Assembly (NCBI GenBank): GCA_015039465.1
Contig: MU130695.1
Location: forward strand, 159,603 to 223,602
DNA from: Phlegmacium glaucopus
Lineage: Eukaryota > Basidiomycota > Agaricomycetes > Agaricales > Cortinariaceae
Direction: 5' to 3'
DNA: 64,000 nucleotides
Of this stretch, positions 44,885-56,701 are shown one piece after another. The stretch's first letter is position 1. Every line of letters begins with the position of its first letter. Made by a program: the position numbers and the translations under genes. A model generated the notes under the pieces. That model worked only from the letters and a program-made list of their open reading frames with translations. It was not told the DNA's origin and did not search any database.

Positions 44885-45284
44885 TGTTACAACTTTGAAT
44901 GGTTCAGAGGATTCTGACCGTAAACAGTCATATAAGAAGAGTTTGTTGGTTTGGTGAGCTCCAAAGAATACCAAGAGAACGTCTCGAGGAATTGTCTTTA
45001 GGAGTTTGAGAGAGATCAAGGAGTAAAGTAACCAGGTACAATTCTTAAGAACTAGCTAAGGAATACATGTAGTGTAAATACAGTATTTATAGTAAATAAG
45101 AGAGTCGTGCATAAGGTGAGTTGTCCGCATGTAAGAAGTGTTGCATAGGTAAAAATATATGAAACAATGAAAAGAATGAGGTGAACATATGTAGACGGAA
45201 ATGAAAAGGAAATGTAAAGTGCATGTAAGTGAAACAGTATCATGTTTGGTGGAGTTAAAGAAAGAAAAATGATTGTTCATAACA
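44885..45284 (-). repeat. Gypsy 5' LTR
   Basis: 400 bp, direct copy of 35275-35675 with few differences. Because transcription is on -, this LTR carries the promoter. The sequence just inside it (AAAGAACTAGCTACTG on -) does not begin with TGG, so I cannot name a primer tRNA. Confidence 0.92.
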
Positions 45285-45289
45285 ATTTC

Positions 45290-46305
45290 AGTATGGTGAT
45301 GGCTTGGCTGAGCTCAGATCAGCTAAATGAAGCTAAATCCAAGGATTCCAAGCTCAGATTGAATTTTAGATGTTTTCTTGTTGCTTGATGTCTGTTAGGG
45401 CAACTGCGGTACTGACTTAGTCAGACTAGCAGGGGATCCAAAGTTAATAATATTTATAAGTAATAGGTTACATCAACTCACCTAGCAGGGGATCCAAAGA
45501 GGAAAGGATGGGGATCCCTGCTAGGATGGTGGGGTATTTGTTATGAACATCTGGTACGCTCAACAGCCCCTTTATTCTTTTCTCCCTTCTTCCCTATCAT
45601 TCCCTTACACCATCACTCCCCAACCTACCCTTTGCCCTGAACTTGTACTATATATAGCTACCGCTTCCGCTCTCCTTATCTTTGACTTGTACTGACTCAT
45701 ACTTAGCACGGACCATGGGCACTGCCCCTATCTCTGACTCGACCCTCTCATATATAAGAGCCATACCCATAGCTACAATTTTTAGTTTAGACCTTCGTAC
45801 TCATATGGTCTTAATCTATACTTGCTTGCTCAGAATCTGCTGTCCTTAGTCCTACCTGTGGGAATATGATTGCAACTGTACAACAGTCCCTAGTTACTTG
45901 GTCTATCAGGCCCAGCACCAAACACAAGTGCAAGCTTATAGTCGCTGTAACAGTATTTAAGTACTAATATGGACATAACAGAGATATGTAAATAAATAAA
46001 GAAATGGTGTGATAATAAAGATAATAAAAATGGTGTCATGTGAAGATAAAATAAAATAATAAAATAAGAAGTCGAAATCAGATCGGGAGTTGGGCCGATT
46101 GAGATTCAGGAGTTGGACCAGGACCAATTGTGATTCGGGAGTTGAATTGGTTGGTTCGGGTCAATCTTGTTGGTGAGGTGGAACATACCGAGTCACAGTC
46201 GGGTCTTGATTCCGGAGTAGAATCGGGAGATGGTTCGGAGTCGGGACTGGGGTAGGGTTCGGGCCCGATCAGGAGTCAGTACTTCAGTCAAAAATCGGGG
46301 GTCCC
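45290..46305. repeat. Solo-LTR-like repeat and GATTCGGGAGT word repeat
   Basis: 45393-45952 (TGTTAGGGCAACTGCGG..TATAGTCGCTGTAACA) is a relative of 24893-25345 and looks like a solo LTR. 46077-46305 consists of imperfect GATTCGGGAGTTGG words, a further repeat-rich block. No gene. Confidence 0.5.
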
Positions 46306-46651
46306 TTAACAATGTCACTAACAGTAGACTGCCAAACTGTATTTTACAGCATATGGTTGGAGAGTATCCAACCATACCCATACTGTGGGAGCTTTGACAT
46401 ATCTTTGAGAAGATGAGAAGTGTGTCATGTGCATATTCTCCTTCTCTCTTCATTCTTGCTGGTGTGGAAGTGCTTGATAAATCCTGCATCAAGCTCCTAC
46501 TGCTTTACTCTGTTCTTTTTCATAGGAATCTATCTAAATTCATATATCCTTTTCATACATCATATACTAATAATCTCACACTGGCATGTGCCTAATTCCC
46601 CATGCATTATGTCCATCTGGTAGCAGAATAGTGTGTAAGCAGACTGGGCAA

Positions 46652-47480
46652 CTAGTACTTGAAAGTTAGGTTAGTTAACTGGAAAATAACTGAGACCAGA
46701 TTTAACTGCAAAGCTGACCTAATTGCAGTTAGGGTTAAAATAAAATAACCTGTTATAACCAGCCCTGTTTTACCCCTTCAAAACACACCTAAGGATGTCA
46801 AAAACACTCAAAATCTGACTTGAGTTATTGTCAATCTCCAAACATCAGTCAAAATATAGTCTCCTGTAGGCAACTCTGATGATGATGGTGATGACAGTCG
46901 ATCTCCATCATATGGAGTCTGCTTTTAGTCGCGCACCTCAAACCGTAGTAAAAAATAATGATCACGTGCTGTTCCCATGGTCGCGTCATTTTCACTAATT
47001 AGTATTGCCGATGATTATTTCTAACGCGTTACCGGGAAGATCAGACACGTTGGATGTATAAAAACTCCCAAGAGGAGCCCTTAAAGTACAGCAGTCCTTC
47101 CGGATGGAGGATTTGCTGCAAAATCGTCCAAGAAAGGCTCCCTTTTGGACCTCATGAGATGTAATTTGCATTCGGAGTTGTCCAGAGAGGCTGAAAAGAG
47201 TGAAAGGGTGTCCCAAATGACATTGGAGTCATGTTTGGTGTATACTGAGGGTGTTCATCGCGGGACATGGCTGCGGATGCCTTTTACTATTCAAAACCGA
47301 CGCGTCGCGTCTCGTCGAATTAAATCCGATTAGCGTGTTTCTCACTCTCACATGACTTAAACGTGGGAATAAAGGGCATCAATTTTTTACTACGGTTTGA
47401 GGGGCGCGACTAAGCGCAGACTAGTCAAAATAGTAGATTTTTAAGAATATTTTCATAAACTATATTCTATCTCTTCACAA
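46652..47480. mobile_element. Broken copy of the TAGTGCTTG hAT-like element with a nested insertion
   Basis: TAGTACTTGAAAGTTAGG at 46652 and the following 210 bp match 34611-35177. The match resumes at about 47425 (AGTCAAAATAGTAGATTTTT). Between them, 46915-47422 has long inverted ends (AGTCTGCTTTTAGTCGCGCA and its counterpart ending GCGCGACTAAGCGCAGACT, with ACCTCAAACCGTAGTAAAAA inside). AGTCAAAATA appears on both sides, suggesting a duplication of about 10 bp as in Mutator-like elements, although about 50 extra bases sit between the left copy and the inverted end. Confidence 0.6.
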
Positions 47481-47740
47481 TGCAATTGTACCTCACTTCA
47501 CTATAGAAACAAAACCTTTCTCCATTTAATTAGTGGGATACATCAATACTGATCACGTGACGTTCGCCGCTACCTTACCTCGGATTGTTTCCTTATAGAG
47601 ACGTGCCGAGCCTTCAAAGAATGCTTCCAAGCCATGAATGGGGAGGAGATAATTCAGATATATTGTGGGATAACAGAAGCAGGAAAGATAAATAGATATA
47701 GATGCATGGGATGATTGAGAGAACTTTAAGACAGACAGAG

Positions 47741-47778
<38 letters not shown>

Positions 47779-48320
47779 CATGTTATAAAACGATGATGAT
47801 GATGAAAAAAAGAAAAAGAAAAGAAATTTAAAAACGGATAAAAAAAAATACAAACACAACAACAACAACGGGAAGGGGAAGGGGAAGGGGGAAAAGAAAG
47901 AAAAAAGCTCCTAATAAATAAAATATATGTAAAAATTATATGACAGAGCAGTGTGTGAGGTGTGATGTGTGTTTTTTTAAAAAAAAGTGACGTGTGCAGA
48001 TGCGTGAATAGGGTAAAAGGATAGATAAAATAGGATAAAAGGATGAATATAAAAGATGTGGGGTAGATAGAGAGTATATACTTATAAATCCTTTTTTTAA
48101 AATTGATATGATATATAAAAGCGATCCATGCCGTTAAGGGATCAAAAACAATTTAGTAGTAGTAACTGAGAATCCGTTGAAAAGAACTAGACAACCCCGT
48201 AGACGAAATGCAATTAAATGCATTGTGATGAACGATGATGAAAAATCGGTGATGGGGTAAGGGTGTTGATGATTTGACATGTGGTGGGTTGATGAATAAG
48301 AAGATGCAGGAGGTCGTTGG
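47480..48320. other. 3' flank of the AT-hook-type gene, with a (GA)n tract
   Basis: The 47740-47772 stretch is a GA microsatellite. The rest is AT-rich and partly duplicated at 7660-9150. No gene. Confidence 0.6.
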
Positions 48321-48742
48321 TCACCCGAGAGCATAGCTCAACGTGCTTGAACCATCCGGACCAACAGGGAAATTAAAACCTTCAAGAGCCAAAGCATCAC
48401 TCGGGCAGGTACCAGAAGATCCAGCACCAACGCCGTTCCTCCCTGATCCACCAACACCACCACCATTCTCACACACTCCATCCCCAAACCACGTGTTCGA
48501 ACCATCACCAACACCCCCCTGATCAAACAAAAACATCCCACCCGACGAACTTTCTAAAGAAGTAGGCGACGACGACGGCGGACCCAGCCGCGGTGTAATA
48601 ACGCCCACATCTCGACGATGCCGATATCGATTTGAAAGATGATGATGATCGTTATCAAGATGAAGTAGAAGCTGCTGTTGTCCAAGGGTAGTAGTATCGC
48701 TATCAGCAGCGATAATAGAGGATTCAAGTGTTCCCTCCTCAC

Positions 48743-48777
<35 letters not shown>

Positions 48778-51700
48778 GGTTGACTCTTGTCATCTAGACT
48801 TGCCAAGAAAGCGTCCCAGGTTTGGTCAGTTGCTACGAACGATGACGATGACGGTTTGTGCGTGGTTCCATCACTGTCGTCATTGTTGTCGTTATTAGAC
48901 TCGGTAATATCACATTTGAATCCGTTAGGAACAATTGGCATCCGTATATCCCCGTTGGTATCACCATCATCATCAGGTAAACTCAACCTCAACCTCGACT
49001 TAGCCGCTTCTTCTTCTTCTTGTCGACCACGTCCTCGTCTAGGTTCAGGTTCTTCAATATCATCATGATCAGCAAGCATCAACCTCAACCTCGGTCTACC
49101 CCTCTTCCCACCCTCATCTTCTGAATCCTGTTCATCTTCACTCTCGCTCTCTCTCCCATCATCTAACCCTCTCTTACTCCCACTCCCACCGGTAGCAGCA
49201 GCAGTAAATCCGCCACAACCCCAAATCGCACTGCGTCTCCTATCCGCAGGTGTTCCTCTCCCAGTCATCTTCATCCCACCCATTTCAGATTGGCGGAGTA
49301 TAAATACTCGTACAGAATCCAAACGAGGGGGTGGGAGCGGTAGAATGCTAGGTGACAGCTGGATGAGTTGTTGGTGGTGGTGGTGGTAGTGTGGATGAGG
49401 GGAGGCGGGTGGAAGGTGGATTTGCATTGACGGAGTGTGGCTGTCACTGTCGTTAGTGTTGTCGTTGACAGCGGTGGTGGTGGTAGTGTGGTCCATGATG
49501 TCAGTTGGCGTTCCTTCCGAAGTTGACGTTGATGGAGACAGCGGAGTCGTAAATGAATCCGGCGGCGAAGGAACCAAAGCCGGCACTTCTTCCGCCAGCT
49601 GCTGTTCTTGTTGCATCTGCATCATCTGCATCTGCACATGTGGAGGAACAGGCGGGATATAGAAAGACGACACGAAAGATTGTGGTTCACCACCCACGAC
49701 AGCGGTAGATTTAGACTTTGACTTTAACTTGGAGGAGGCGGTAGCAGAATTGGTAGGAGAGGTAGGCGAAGTAGGCGGAGAGGAAAGTTCAGCATTGAAC
49801 GAAGGATCTTGGAACGGTTCAATGTCAATCTCCATTTCACCTTCTGCATCTGGGTCTTGATCTTGATCTTCACAGGGAGTGGTAGTAATCGATGAGGCAA
49901 CGCCTTTCTTCTTCCCATTGCTAGATATATCGGTCTGATCTCCTTCAACTTCCTCAACTGCGTCGTCATAGCCATCGTCGTAATCTTCCTCATCATATAA
50001 ATCCTCATCTTCGTCTTCATCATCATCCTCCTCTTCATAATTCTCGAACCCAAACTCATCATCTTCAAACCCTTCATACCTCCACTCATCCTCCATCGTC
50101 CTCAATCCACCAGTACCAACACCACCTACTAGCCCATCCATATCGTCATCATCATCCACCAATTCAAACGAATACGTCTCCTCATTCATAAATTCATCAT
50201 CTCTATGTGACGGCGGTGGGGTCATCACCATCGATGAACCTGACGATGATGCAGAATCCGAATTCGAAGTCGAATAAGCAACCAAATTTGAATCTGAACT
50301 GGCGCCCGCTCCTTCCTCCATCTTCCGCCCATCCCTCCTCCACCACCGCTTCCTACCTCTAACAGGAATTAAACCATATCCAATCGGAAACCCATGAACA
50401 GAGTAATAATCATGTGCTTCTTGAGCTACCACTGTACGGATAGTGTCTGGTGTATAACGTTTTGTACTGTCAAGTGGATTTGATTAATATTGACAACGAA
50501 ACAAAAAAAAGGAACCAACTCACATCTCCCATACACGGATCTTACATGCTACTTTCCATAAACTTCTTTCTTTATCGATTTTAGGAGTCCATTCTGGGGT
50601 TTGATAGTTCTGGTATTCAATTTTCTTTTGGTATTGCCTAGATGAGCAAGGGGCCGAAGGTTGAGATTGGATTTGTGGGAGTGCTGCGAGTTGAGGAGAT
50701 GAAGCTTGTTGTTGAGGAGACGGAAGTTGGGGTGCAGGTCCAAGCAGAGACGAATGATCTTGCTCTTGCTCCAGCTCCTGCGGTTGAGCAAGACGCAACT
50801 CATCTCCTTGAATTTGATCTCCAAAAGACAGTACTGGAACCGAAAGCCCAATGTCCATCCCTTGCTCCATCCCCAGCTGTGACTGCTGCTGGTGGTGTTC
50901 GTCTGCCATATTCATATCTACCGGATCCCACTCTTTCATCCTATTCTCACGCTCATCCACCATCATCGCCGGCGGCAAAGACGGCAGCTGCTGCGGTGCA
51001 GGAGGAAAACAAACAACCTTCAAAGGCGATGAATAAGTAGGTGAGGTGGGGTTTGGATACATCGGTGAGGTAGGTACCGAAGTGGGATATGTCGGTGACA
51101 ATGAAGAGTTGGATGTGGGTTGAGATATTTCAGAAATGCAAATTGATATCGCTGGTCTTGTAGGTATCGTCGAAGGGGTAGTAGATACACATGATTGTGA
51201 GTGTAGGGATGAAGATGGACGATCTAGAGAATGAGAATGAGATGACAATGATATATCCGACGGGGATGTGATAGTCGTGGTCTCATTCGTGGTTGACCCA
51301 CTAGGGGCTAGAAGAGGTCGTTCGCCATTTATAAGCACTGCTTCTTCCCTCTCTGTCACATTTCTTTTGCCTTCCTCTCCCTGTCCTTCCTCTCCACTAA
51401 ACTCCTCTTGGGGCTGAAACCCAAACCCTAGCTCGCTCTCTGAAGGTGCCAACGTCGTTGACATACTGCCGGTGGACATTGACAGATTTAACGGCATGGA
51501 AAGGGACATGCTCAAAGGCATATTCAAAAATGACATATTCAGAGGCATTGAGAGAGACGTAGGATTTGAGAGAGGTACGTTCAAAAAGGACATGGGCAAC
51601 GAGGACATCGACATAGATAAAGGCATAGATAGAGGATTCGACATGTGTGATGAAGAGGCGACAGTGGTGGAGGTTGAAGGTTGCGCATCGTTAGTGATGG

Positions 51701-52681
51701 TAGTCGAGGGTTGTATATCGTTAGTAGATATTGTGGGGGCTGGATTGATGACGTTAGTAGTATCGGAACCGGATAAGGATGGTAATGACGCAGGTGTTGG
51801 AAGTGTAATTGTGATGGGAGCCGCCTTTGATGTGGTAGGTGTATGCGCCGAACCAGTCAGCTGTGCTTGGGCGGTGGCACCTAGTTTCTTCATAGTCCTC
51901 GTCATCATCCTCGAAGATGCGGTGAAAGAGGAAGACGCCGAGTTGGAAGGCAAGGAAGGAGACGGATCACTCAAAGGACCATTTGAAGGTTCCGAATGGA
52001 CCACCACCTCCGCCGAGCCATTTTCCAAAACTTTCTTCAACCGCAGCTGTACTGGCTTGGACTTTGAATTCGAGTTGGGCAAGCCCAGTGACAGCGTCGA
52101 TTTCGAAGATCTTGTAGTCCTCAACGGTCGTGATTGGGCGGGGCTCTTGTTGTCATGTTGGCGAAGCTATTGTTCAGAGGAATGAACACAAGATAAACAA
52201 TAGGGACAAGAAAACAAGAACACACGTTTTTGCCACCCCGCTGCCTCGTGTCCAAATTGACACTTATTTTAAGCAAAGAGGTAGTCGCAGTGTCGGGAAG
52301 AGTATCATTGAGGATATTCTCCTTCCTCTTCTTTTTGACGACTCTATTATGGTTGTCCGGTTCGTGGTGATGTTGATCATCAGGGATCATAGATTTGCGT
52401 TTCCCAGCCCTCGTTTTGACATTATCAACAGGAGGAGAAGAGAAGGAACCATCCAAAGTCTTTCGTCGTTTACAAGCCCTTATGGACCGAGGAGTAGTAG
52501 GTTCTGGTGTAGTTAACGACGAAGAGGAGGATGGGAGTTGGTCAAATGATGAGTCAGAGACCCTGGCACGTTTCCGCGAAGGGGAACCTAATCTTGCAGA
52601 GCGGCGTACAGCGGTTGTAGATAGAGGGGTCGTCGGAGCAGATGTAACAGCAGAACCTGGAAATAAGCGATGGACAGCCAT
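48321..52681 (-). CDS. Large low-complexity nuclear protein with AT-hook-like and basic motifs
   Basis: Three exons with consistent phases: 52681-52226, 52166-50524 and 50466-48321. Introns are 52225-52167 (59 nt) and 50523-50467 (57 nt, GTGAGTT..TTGACAG). About 1,400 residues. The N-terminus is rich in nuclear-localisation-like clusters (SPSRKRARVSD, ACKRRKTLDG, VVKKKRKENIL). Exon 2 is Ser/Pro/Met-rich. The one conserved-looking block spans the second intron: YQTPEWTPKIDKERSLWKV, then IRTVVAQEAHDYYSVHGFP and PVRGRKRWW. Exon 3 has acidic runs (EEEDDDEDEDEDLYDEEDYD), a GGKRGRPRLRL AT-hook-like motif, PRRGRGRQ and a polyglutamine run. I recognise no named family. A chromatin or transcription role is inference. 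A decayed paralogue lies at 9150-11183. Confidence 0.8.
48744..48776. repeat. CTG/CAG microsatellite coding polyglutamine
   Basis: About ten tandem CTG triplets inside exon 3 of the gene above, read as CAG (Gln) on -. Length variation would change the Gln tract in frame. Confidence 0.9.
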
Positions 52682-54645
52682 CTATATAAAAACAGAGGTG
52701 GCTAAGAGACTGAGAACCCGTCCAGAAGAAGTCACGAACCTTAGATTAAGGCAATCCTGGTGGCTTAGAACGAGGGGCAATTTCACACGTTATTACAATA
52801 CACACAACAATAAGGTCACGTGCACAAACAAGGCGGTGCTCAGCACGTGCACTATGTACAAAGCTTCATTGTGCTGCTTGACAATAATCCCCAATTTCAC
52901 GTCTTTAATTCTGTGGTGATATTGAAGGTAGTCTATTAATAAATTGGTTGCACACGATGAGATCAAAATGAGATAGACCAGAGTACTAATAAATACATCC
53001 GTATTACTGCTCGCGCTTCATTTGATAATTTTCTGACACCCACCTACTCCCTTCCCATGGGCCCATCTGCCTCCATCTGCTTATCCGGATTTGACTCGAC
53101 TCGCCCGACACGGGGATTCCCGGAAATTCTGATCGCCCAGGATCATCAATTACAGTATGTACTGTTTTCAGTTTCGCTCAACAAGTCAAATCACTCCCCA
53201 CTTGTACAACCATTCGTTGATTCCTATCTTATTCCATCTGATAAGCCTATAACGTTCTCTGACTCTGATCTCAGTATTCAATAACCATCGCCCCCTGCTT
53301 TCAAGAAGAGCAGCATGTGGTCCACCAAAATATCGCCGTATGTTCAACAACGCGACCAATACGAAATTCCTTGTCCTAAGTTACGGCGCAGCGCCAACCG
53401 ATAAAGTTTTATTCTTTGTCCTTATCTTAAATATGAATATGCCTTCCTTTACTAAAAACAGGATCCAGAAATTTCAGAAAACCCAAACTTCCTTCACCCA
53501 AACCAGGTGTTTAGTTAGCGAACGAAGGACCGTCCGAGTGTTTCCAACCTAGGGGTGACACTGCTCCTACAAACCCATCCCGTAAAGGAAATTCAAATTT
53601 TCCTGACACCAGCCCTACTTACTGGGAGGCTTAAGACTCGTATTGTCGATTCAACATACCTGGAGGTTCAGAGGATTGCCTTTTCCTAAAGTATATCTTC
53701 ATGTCGATTGGGATTGCGCTATATACTGATGGCAATTGTGGTAGCGTCTACGTTCCTGGCAATTTGGGAGAAATGAACCTTCCGGTTGTTTTCTGGATAC
53801 TACCAGCTCGTTTATCTACTGACAACTTCGCCTTATCGATCTGTATATTTGCTAGAGGAAGGTATCCCGGGAGCAACGCAATGATAATGATTTAATGTGT
53901 GAGGCTGGGTGGCAGAGCCTCACTTCTACTTGGGGGTTGTGGAATGGTGCTACCGAGTTACTGTTCAACGCGACAGATGCGGGTGCTCCGCACATTCGCT
54001 CATTCACGACTTCAAGTGTACTGCTGGAACGACGCGAGTCTTTGTCTTTTTCTTTTCTCAGAAAGTCGATGCTATATGAATTCCAATAGGTCCTGGGAGT
54101 GACGCTTGGCAAACATAATTGCTTGTCGTATGTTGTTTTTCTTATCATCTTGATACTCTTGAGCCCCCGAACTTCGAAGCTGTAGATCGTGACCTTGCAC
54201 GTGTCCTCATATATGCGTTGCAGACATTACTACGCTGGGGCCGCCCGCCCATTGGACATCTTGTACACCTTCTCCTGGCTAAGGTACATGCCAACCCCCA
54301 GCAAAAATCATCTTGCAGGAATGACTCGCTTGCTGGCTGTTTCATCATTCATCTTCCTGGGACCAACAGCTCTTGAATTATGGAAGCTGACACTCATTCT
54401 AATCAAATCACCAATCTTTAAATAAGCTTACAACCTCTACAGCCTCTGTGGCCACTCAGGTTGCCACGACTCACTATAGAGGGGGGCTCTAAAATTGAAC
54501 TTGAATTTTTTCAAATCACATTGAGCTGCCATGCGAGACCGAAAGACAATGCCATAAAATATTATTGACTTAGATGGAGTGTGATTTAAATAATTATTCA
54601 AACGAAAAACTGTTTGCCTTCGATATTATCACCACAGAACCACAA
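52682..54645. other. No supported gene
   Basis: Short frames such as 53057-53284 (+, LSGFDSTRPTRGFPEILIAQ) and 54119-54376 (+) lack domains and clear introns. The first may be a fragment of a real gene. The interval includes the upstream region of the divergently placed AT-hook-type gene. Confidence 0.4.
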
Positions 54646-54963
54646 CTAGTTTTTGCTAGCTACATATTCGTTCCAGTGTTTAACGTATTTCTTCTCGTCG
54701 TGTTGTACAAACTTAGTACCCAAATGGTTGTCCGACCACGCGTCCAACTTCGGCGGGACGAACGGCGGCATAACAGGAGGCCCAGTCGGAGTTGGGACTG
54801 GACCGTCTGCACGCCCCCACAACGCACGAGTGACGAGTACTTGGATAGCTGAAGGCTCACGGGCGTCCATTAATACGTCATCATTGAGTGGGACAGGCAC
54901 AGCGAGCACGGTGGCCTGCGCAATGAAAGATAAAACGAGTACGAGAGATGGGATAGTAAGCAT
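54646..54963 (-). CDS. Small secreted protein 1
   Basis: 105 residues. A signal peptide (MLTIPSLVLVLSFIAQATVL, cut near A|VPVPLND) is followed by a mature chain with a Pro-rich middle and a conserved tail PPKLDAWSDNHLGT. There are no cysteines. The start at 54963 is chosen because a 5'UTR intron (55020-54965, GTAAAC..TTTACAG) ends one base before it and because the paralogue at 59009-59393 starts at the same place. The coding part has no intron, unlike the paralogue. Function unknown; small secreted proteins of fungi are often effectors or cell-surface proteins, which is only a general expectation. Confidence 0.8.
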   Translation of the reverse strand: MLTIPSLVLVLSFIAQATVLAVPVPLNDDVLMDAREPSAIQVLVTRALWGRADGPVPTPTGPPVMPPFVPPKLDAWSDNHLGTKFVQHDEKKYVKHWNEYVASKN

Positions 54964-55070
54964 TCTGTAAACATTTTTGAGTGAATCGGTTACCACACTA
55001 TATTGGATGGTGAAGTTTACCTGAAGGATTGGAAGACCAGCTTGAAAATCCTAACAGGCGTTCGAAAGTC

Positions 55071-55080
55071 CCTTTTATAC
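55071..55080 (-). promoter_or_regulatory. TATA box of small secreted protein 1
   Basis: GTATAAAAGG on -, about 110 bp upstream of the start codon and 50 bp before the 5'UTR intron donor. The same box is conserved in the paralogue at 59492-59500. Confidence 0.65.
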
Positions 55081-55224
55081 TGAAAAAGTGTGAGAACATC
55101 GTATCCAACTTATCGATAGGCCACATGAAAAACACCCAAATCTTAACACTATTTCAACGTTATGATTGATTGATCACTTACCATAATAACACATGCGAGT
55201 TTATCACATGTTCGTAACAGCTTA

Positions 55225-55315
55225 CAGGCTTCTGAACAGGGGGTCAAAATTGGGTTAAAAACTCTTGAGCTGCTGGCTCTCGCTGAGAAATCTACCACTT
55301 CTGGTGGAGAGGGTA
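55225..55315. repeat. Shared upstream block of the two secreted-protein genes
   Basis: GAGCTGCTGGCTCTCGCTGA.. matches about 59615-59675, showing that the duplication of the secreted-protein gene includes about 600 bp of upstream DNA. Confidence 0.7.
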
Positions 55316-55394
55316 CCCTCGCTCATGCAGTTTGCGCAAATATTCCTGACACAGAAATCCAGTTGTGATCTCGTGAAATGTCACTAAGCTTGCG

Positions 55395-55575
55395 GAAACG
55401 CCCATCGTGGGATAATCTGTTGTTAAATGCCAAACCAGATGAGAGCCCTGCATATCTCACTACTGAGATAAGTAGTCAAACGAATGCATGAAAATATCTG
55501 ACGGGCCAGTTTTCTGCATTTAAAAAAGACTGATATTGAAATCCTGCAACCTCGCTGGCTCAAAAATGACGACGC
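55395..55575. repeat. Direct repeat of about 180 bp, copy 1
   Basis: Collinear with 57295-57475 (shared AGATAAGTAGTCAAACGAAT, GAAAATATCTGACGGGCCAG, AAAAAAGACTGATATT). It precedes the N-terminal half of the peptidase pseudogene; the other copy precedes the C-terminal half. Confidence 0.85.
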
Positions 55576-55577
55576 AT

Positions 55578-55780
55578 GATTCCACTCTCCTGTTACACAA
55601 GGAGAGGTCGCTTTCGACATTCCATCCGCAGGAAAGCCTTGCAATACATGGTATAAAATTGTTGGAGACCTCTTGCCAGGGAAACGCCCTCTTATCGCAC
55701 TTAATGGAGGTCCAGGATCCAATAGCGACTACCTATCCATTCTTTCTGACATCACTGCTGTCCATTCTATCAAATTACAG
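55578..55780 (+). pseudogene. Proline iminopeptidase-like, N-terminal half only
   Basis: Encodes QGEVAFDIPSAGKPCNTWYK and PLIALNGGPGSNSDYLSILS, the start of an alpha/beta-hydrolase of peptidase family S33, with the oxyanion-hole HGGPG-type motif as NGGPG. The sequence becomes unrelated after TAVHSI (about 55770), so the catalytic half is missing. No start codon in frame is obvious. Confidence 0.75.
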
Positions 55781-55789
55781 AGCAAAAGG

Positions 55790-56700
55790 AGGATCCACAT
55801 ACCAGACTAGGAGCGGCCGAGATAATGGAGCGCTCTGCAGCGTTTCATTAATTCCGAAAGCCAATGGTACCCGACCCGGGATGAACGAGCTGCGAAAGAT
55901 TTCAGGTCAGCTGAGCACATCCTGATAGACTTGCTCGAATATAATTAATTTGAGTGCATTGTTACTTTATCCGAGGGTTAACGGAAGGAAAATTGAAACG
56001 GAATCAATGCAAGATGAGAGAAAAAAATGGTGATCAAGTGCCAACCCACTCAGTGACGCCGGAGAGATGAGACAGAGACATAATAAGTAAAGAAAACAGC
56101 GCGTGGATCACGTTCGTCCCGAGAGGTTTGACCTTACCCATGGGAGGACGACGACGCAAAGCAGAATTTCGGATGTCCTCTGTCACTTGCGCGGACTTCG
56201 TGGCAGTGATTTGAATCGCATTGCAATTGAGTGCCCTCGTGCTGTCAGACAGTGCCAGTGTGGTTGGGACGTTCTAGGAAAAATGGACTTTGAATAGATG
56301 AGGCCCTCGAGGTCGGAGACGGACTTGGAGGTGAAATGAAATGAAAAATATTGGGAAAATAGGCGCACGAAAGAAAAGTGCAAACATTGCCAGAGCGCAA
56401 CGATGAGAAGGAGTTGCGTTATGGAAAGGCAACATCTACCAGACTACCATGTCCTTTCATTGTTTTAATGTAAATCGATCAGTGCTTCACCTTGTTCTAG
56501 CGATAAGTTACTACCAGGAATTCTGTGGAAAGTATGGAAGCCCGAAGCACCAAGTTCTGAAATCGAAGCCAAACAGCGAACGGAAGGCGATGCCGGGCAT
56601 CGTTGGCATTAGGAAAGTCGCTGTGGCAAGCTCTTCTGTCACACCGGCCGCCATGTTTACTTATTAATAAGTATATATGAATTTCAATGAACATTCTTGG
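55790..56700. other. No supported gene
   Basis: Short frames only. The interval separates the peptidase fragment from the gene at 56702-57292. Confidence 0.4.
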
Positions 56701-56701
56701 G

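Larger units (their letters stand above)
35275..45284 (-). mobile_element. Ty3/gypsy LTR retrotransposon, degenerate and invaded
   Basis: Two LTRs of about 400 bp (35275-35675 and 44885-45284) start TGTTAC and end in ACA. They are flanked by the 5-bp duplication ATTTC (35270-35274 and 45285-45289). Gag, protease, reverse transcriptase and RNase H remain in that order on -, from 44705 to about 40250. No integrase domain is recognisable: the interval 35940-40250 is occupied by other sequence, so integrase is deleted or displaced. At least two smaller elements (40357-40909, 42378-42860) inserted later. The LTRs are very similar, so insertion is fairly recent, although the coding part carries many stops. 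Confidence 0.93.

Noticed and set aside
47614..47868. Leu/Ser-rich hydrophobic frame
   Set aside because: It comes from a GA microsatellite and flanking poly-A/poly-T runs in the 3' flank of the AT-hook-type gene.
51472..52185. 237-codon plus-strand frame rich in Asp and Val
   Set aside because: It is antisense to exon 2 of the AT-hook-type gene, where splice sites and the paralogue support the minus strand.
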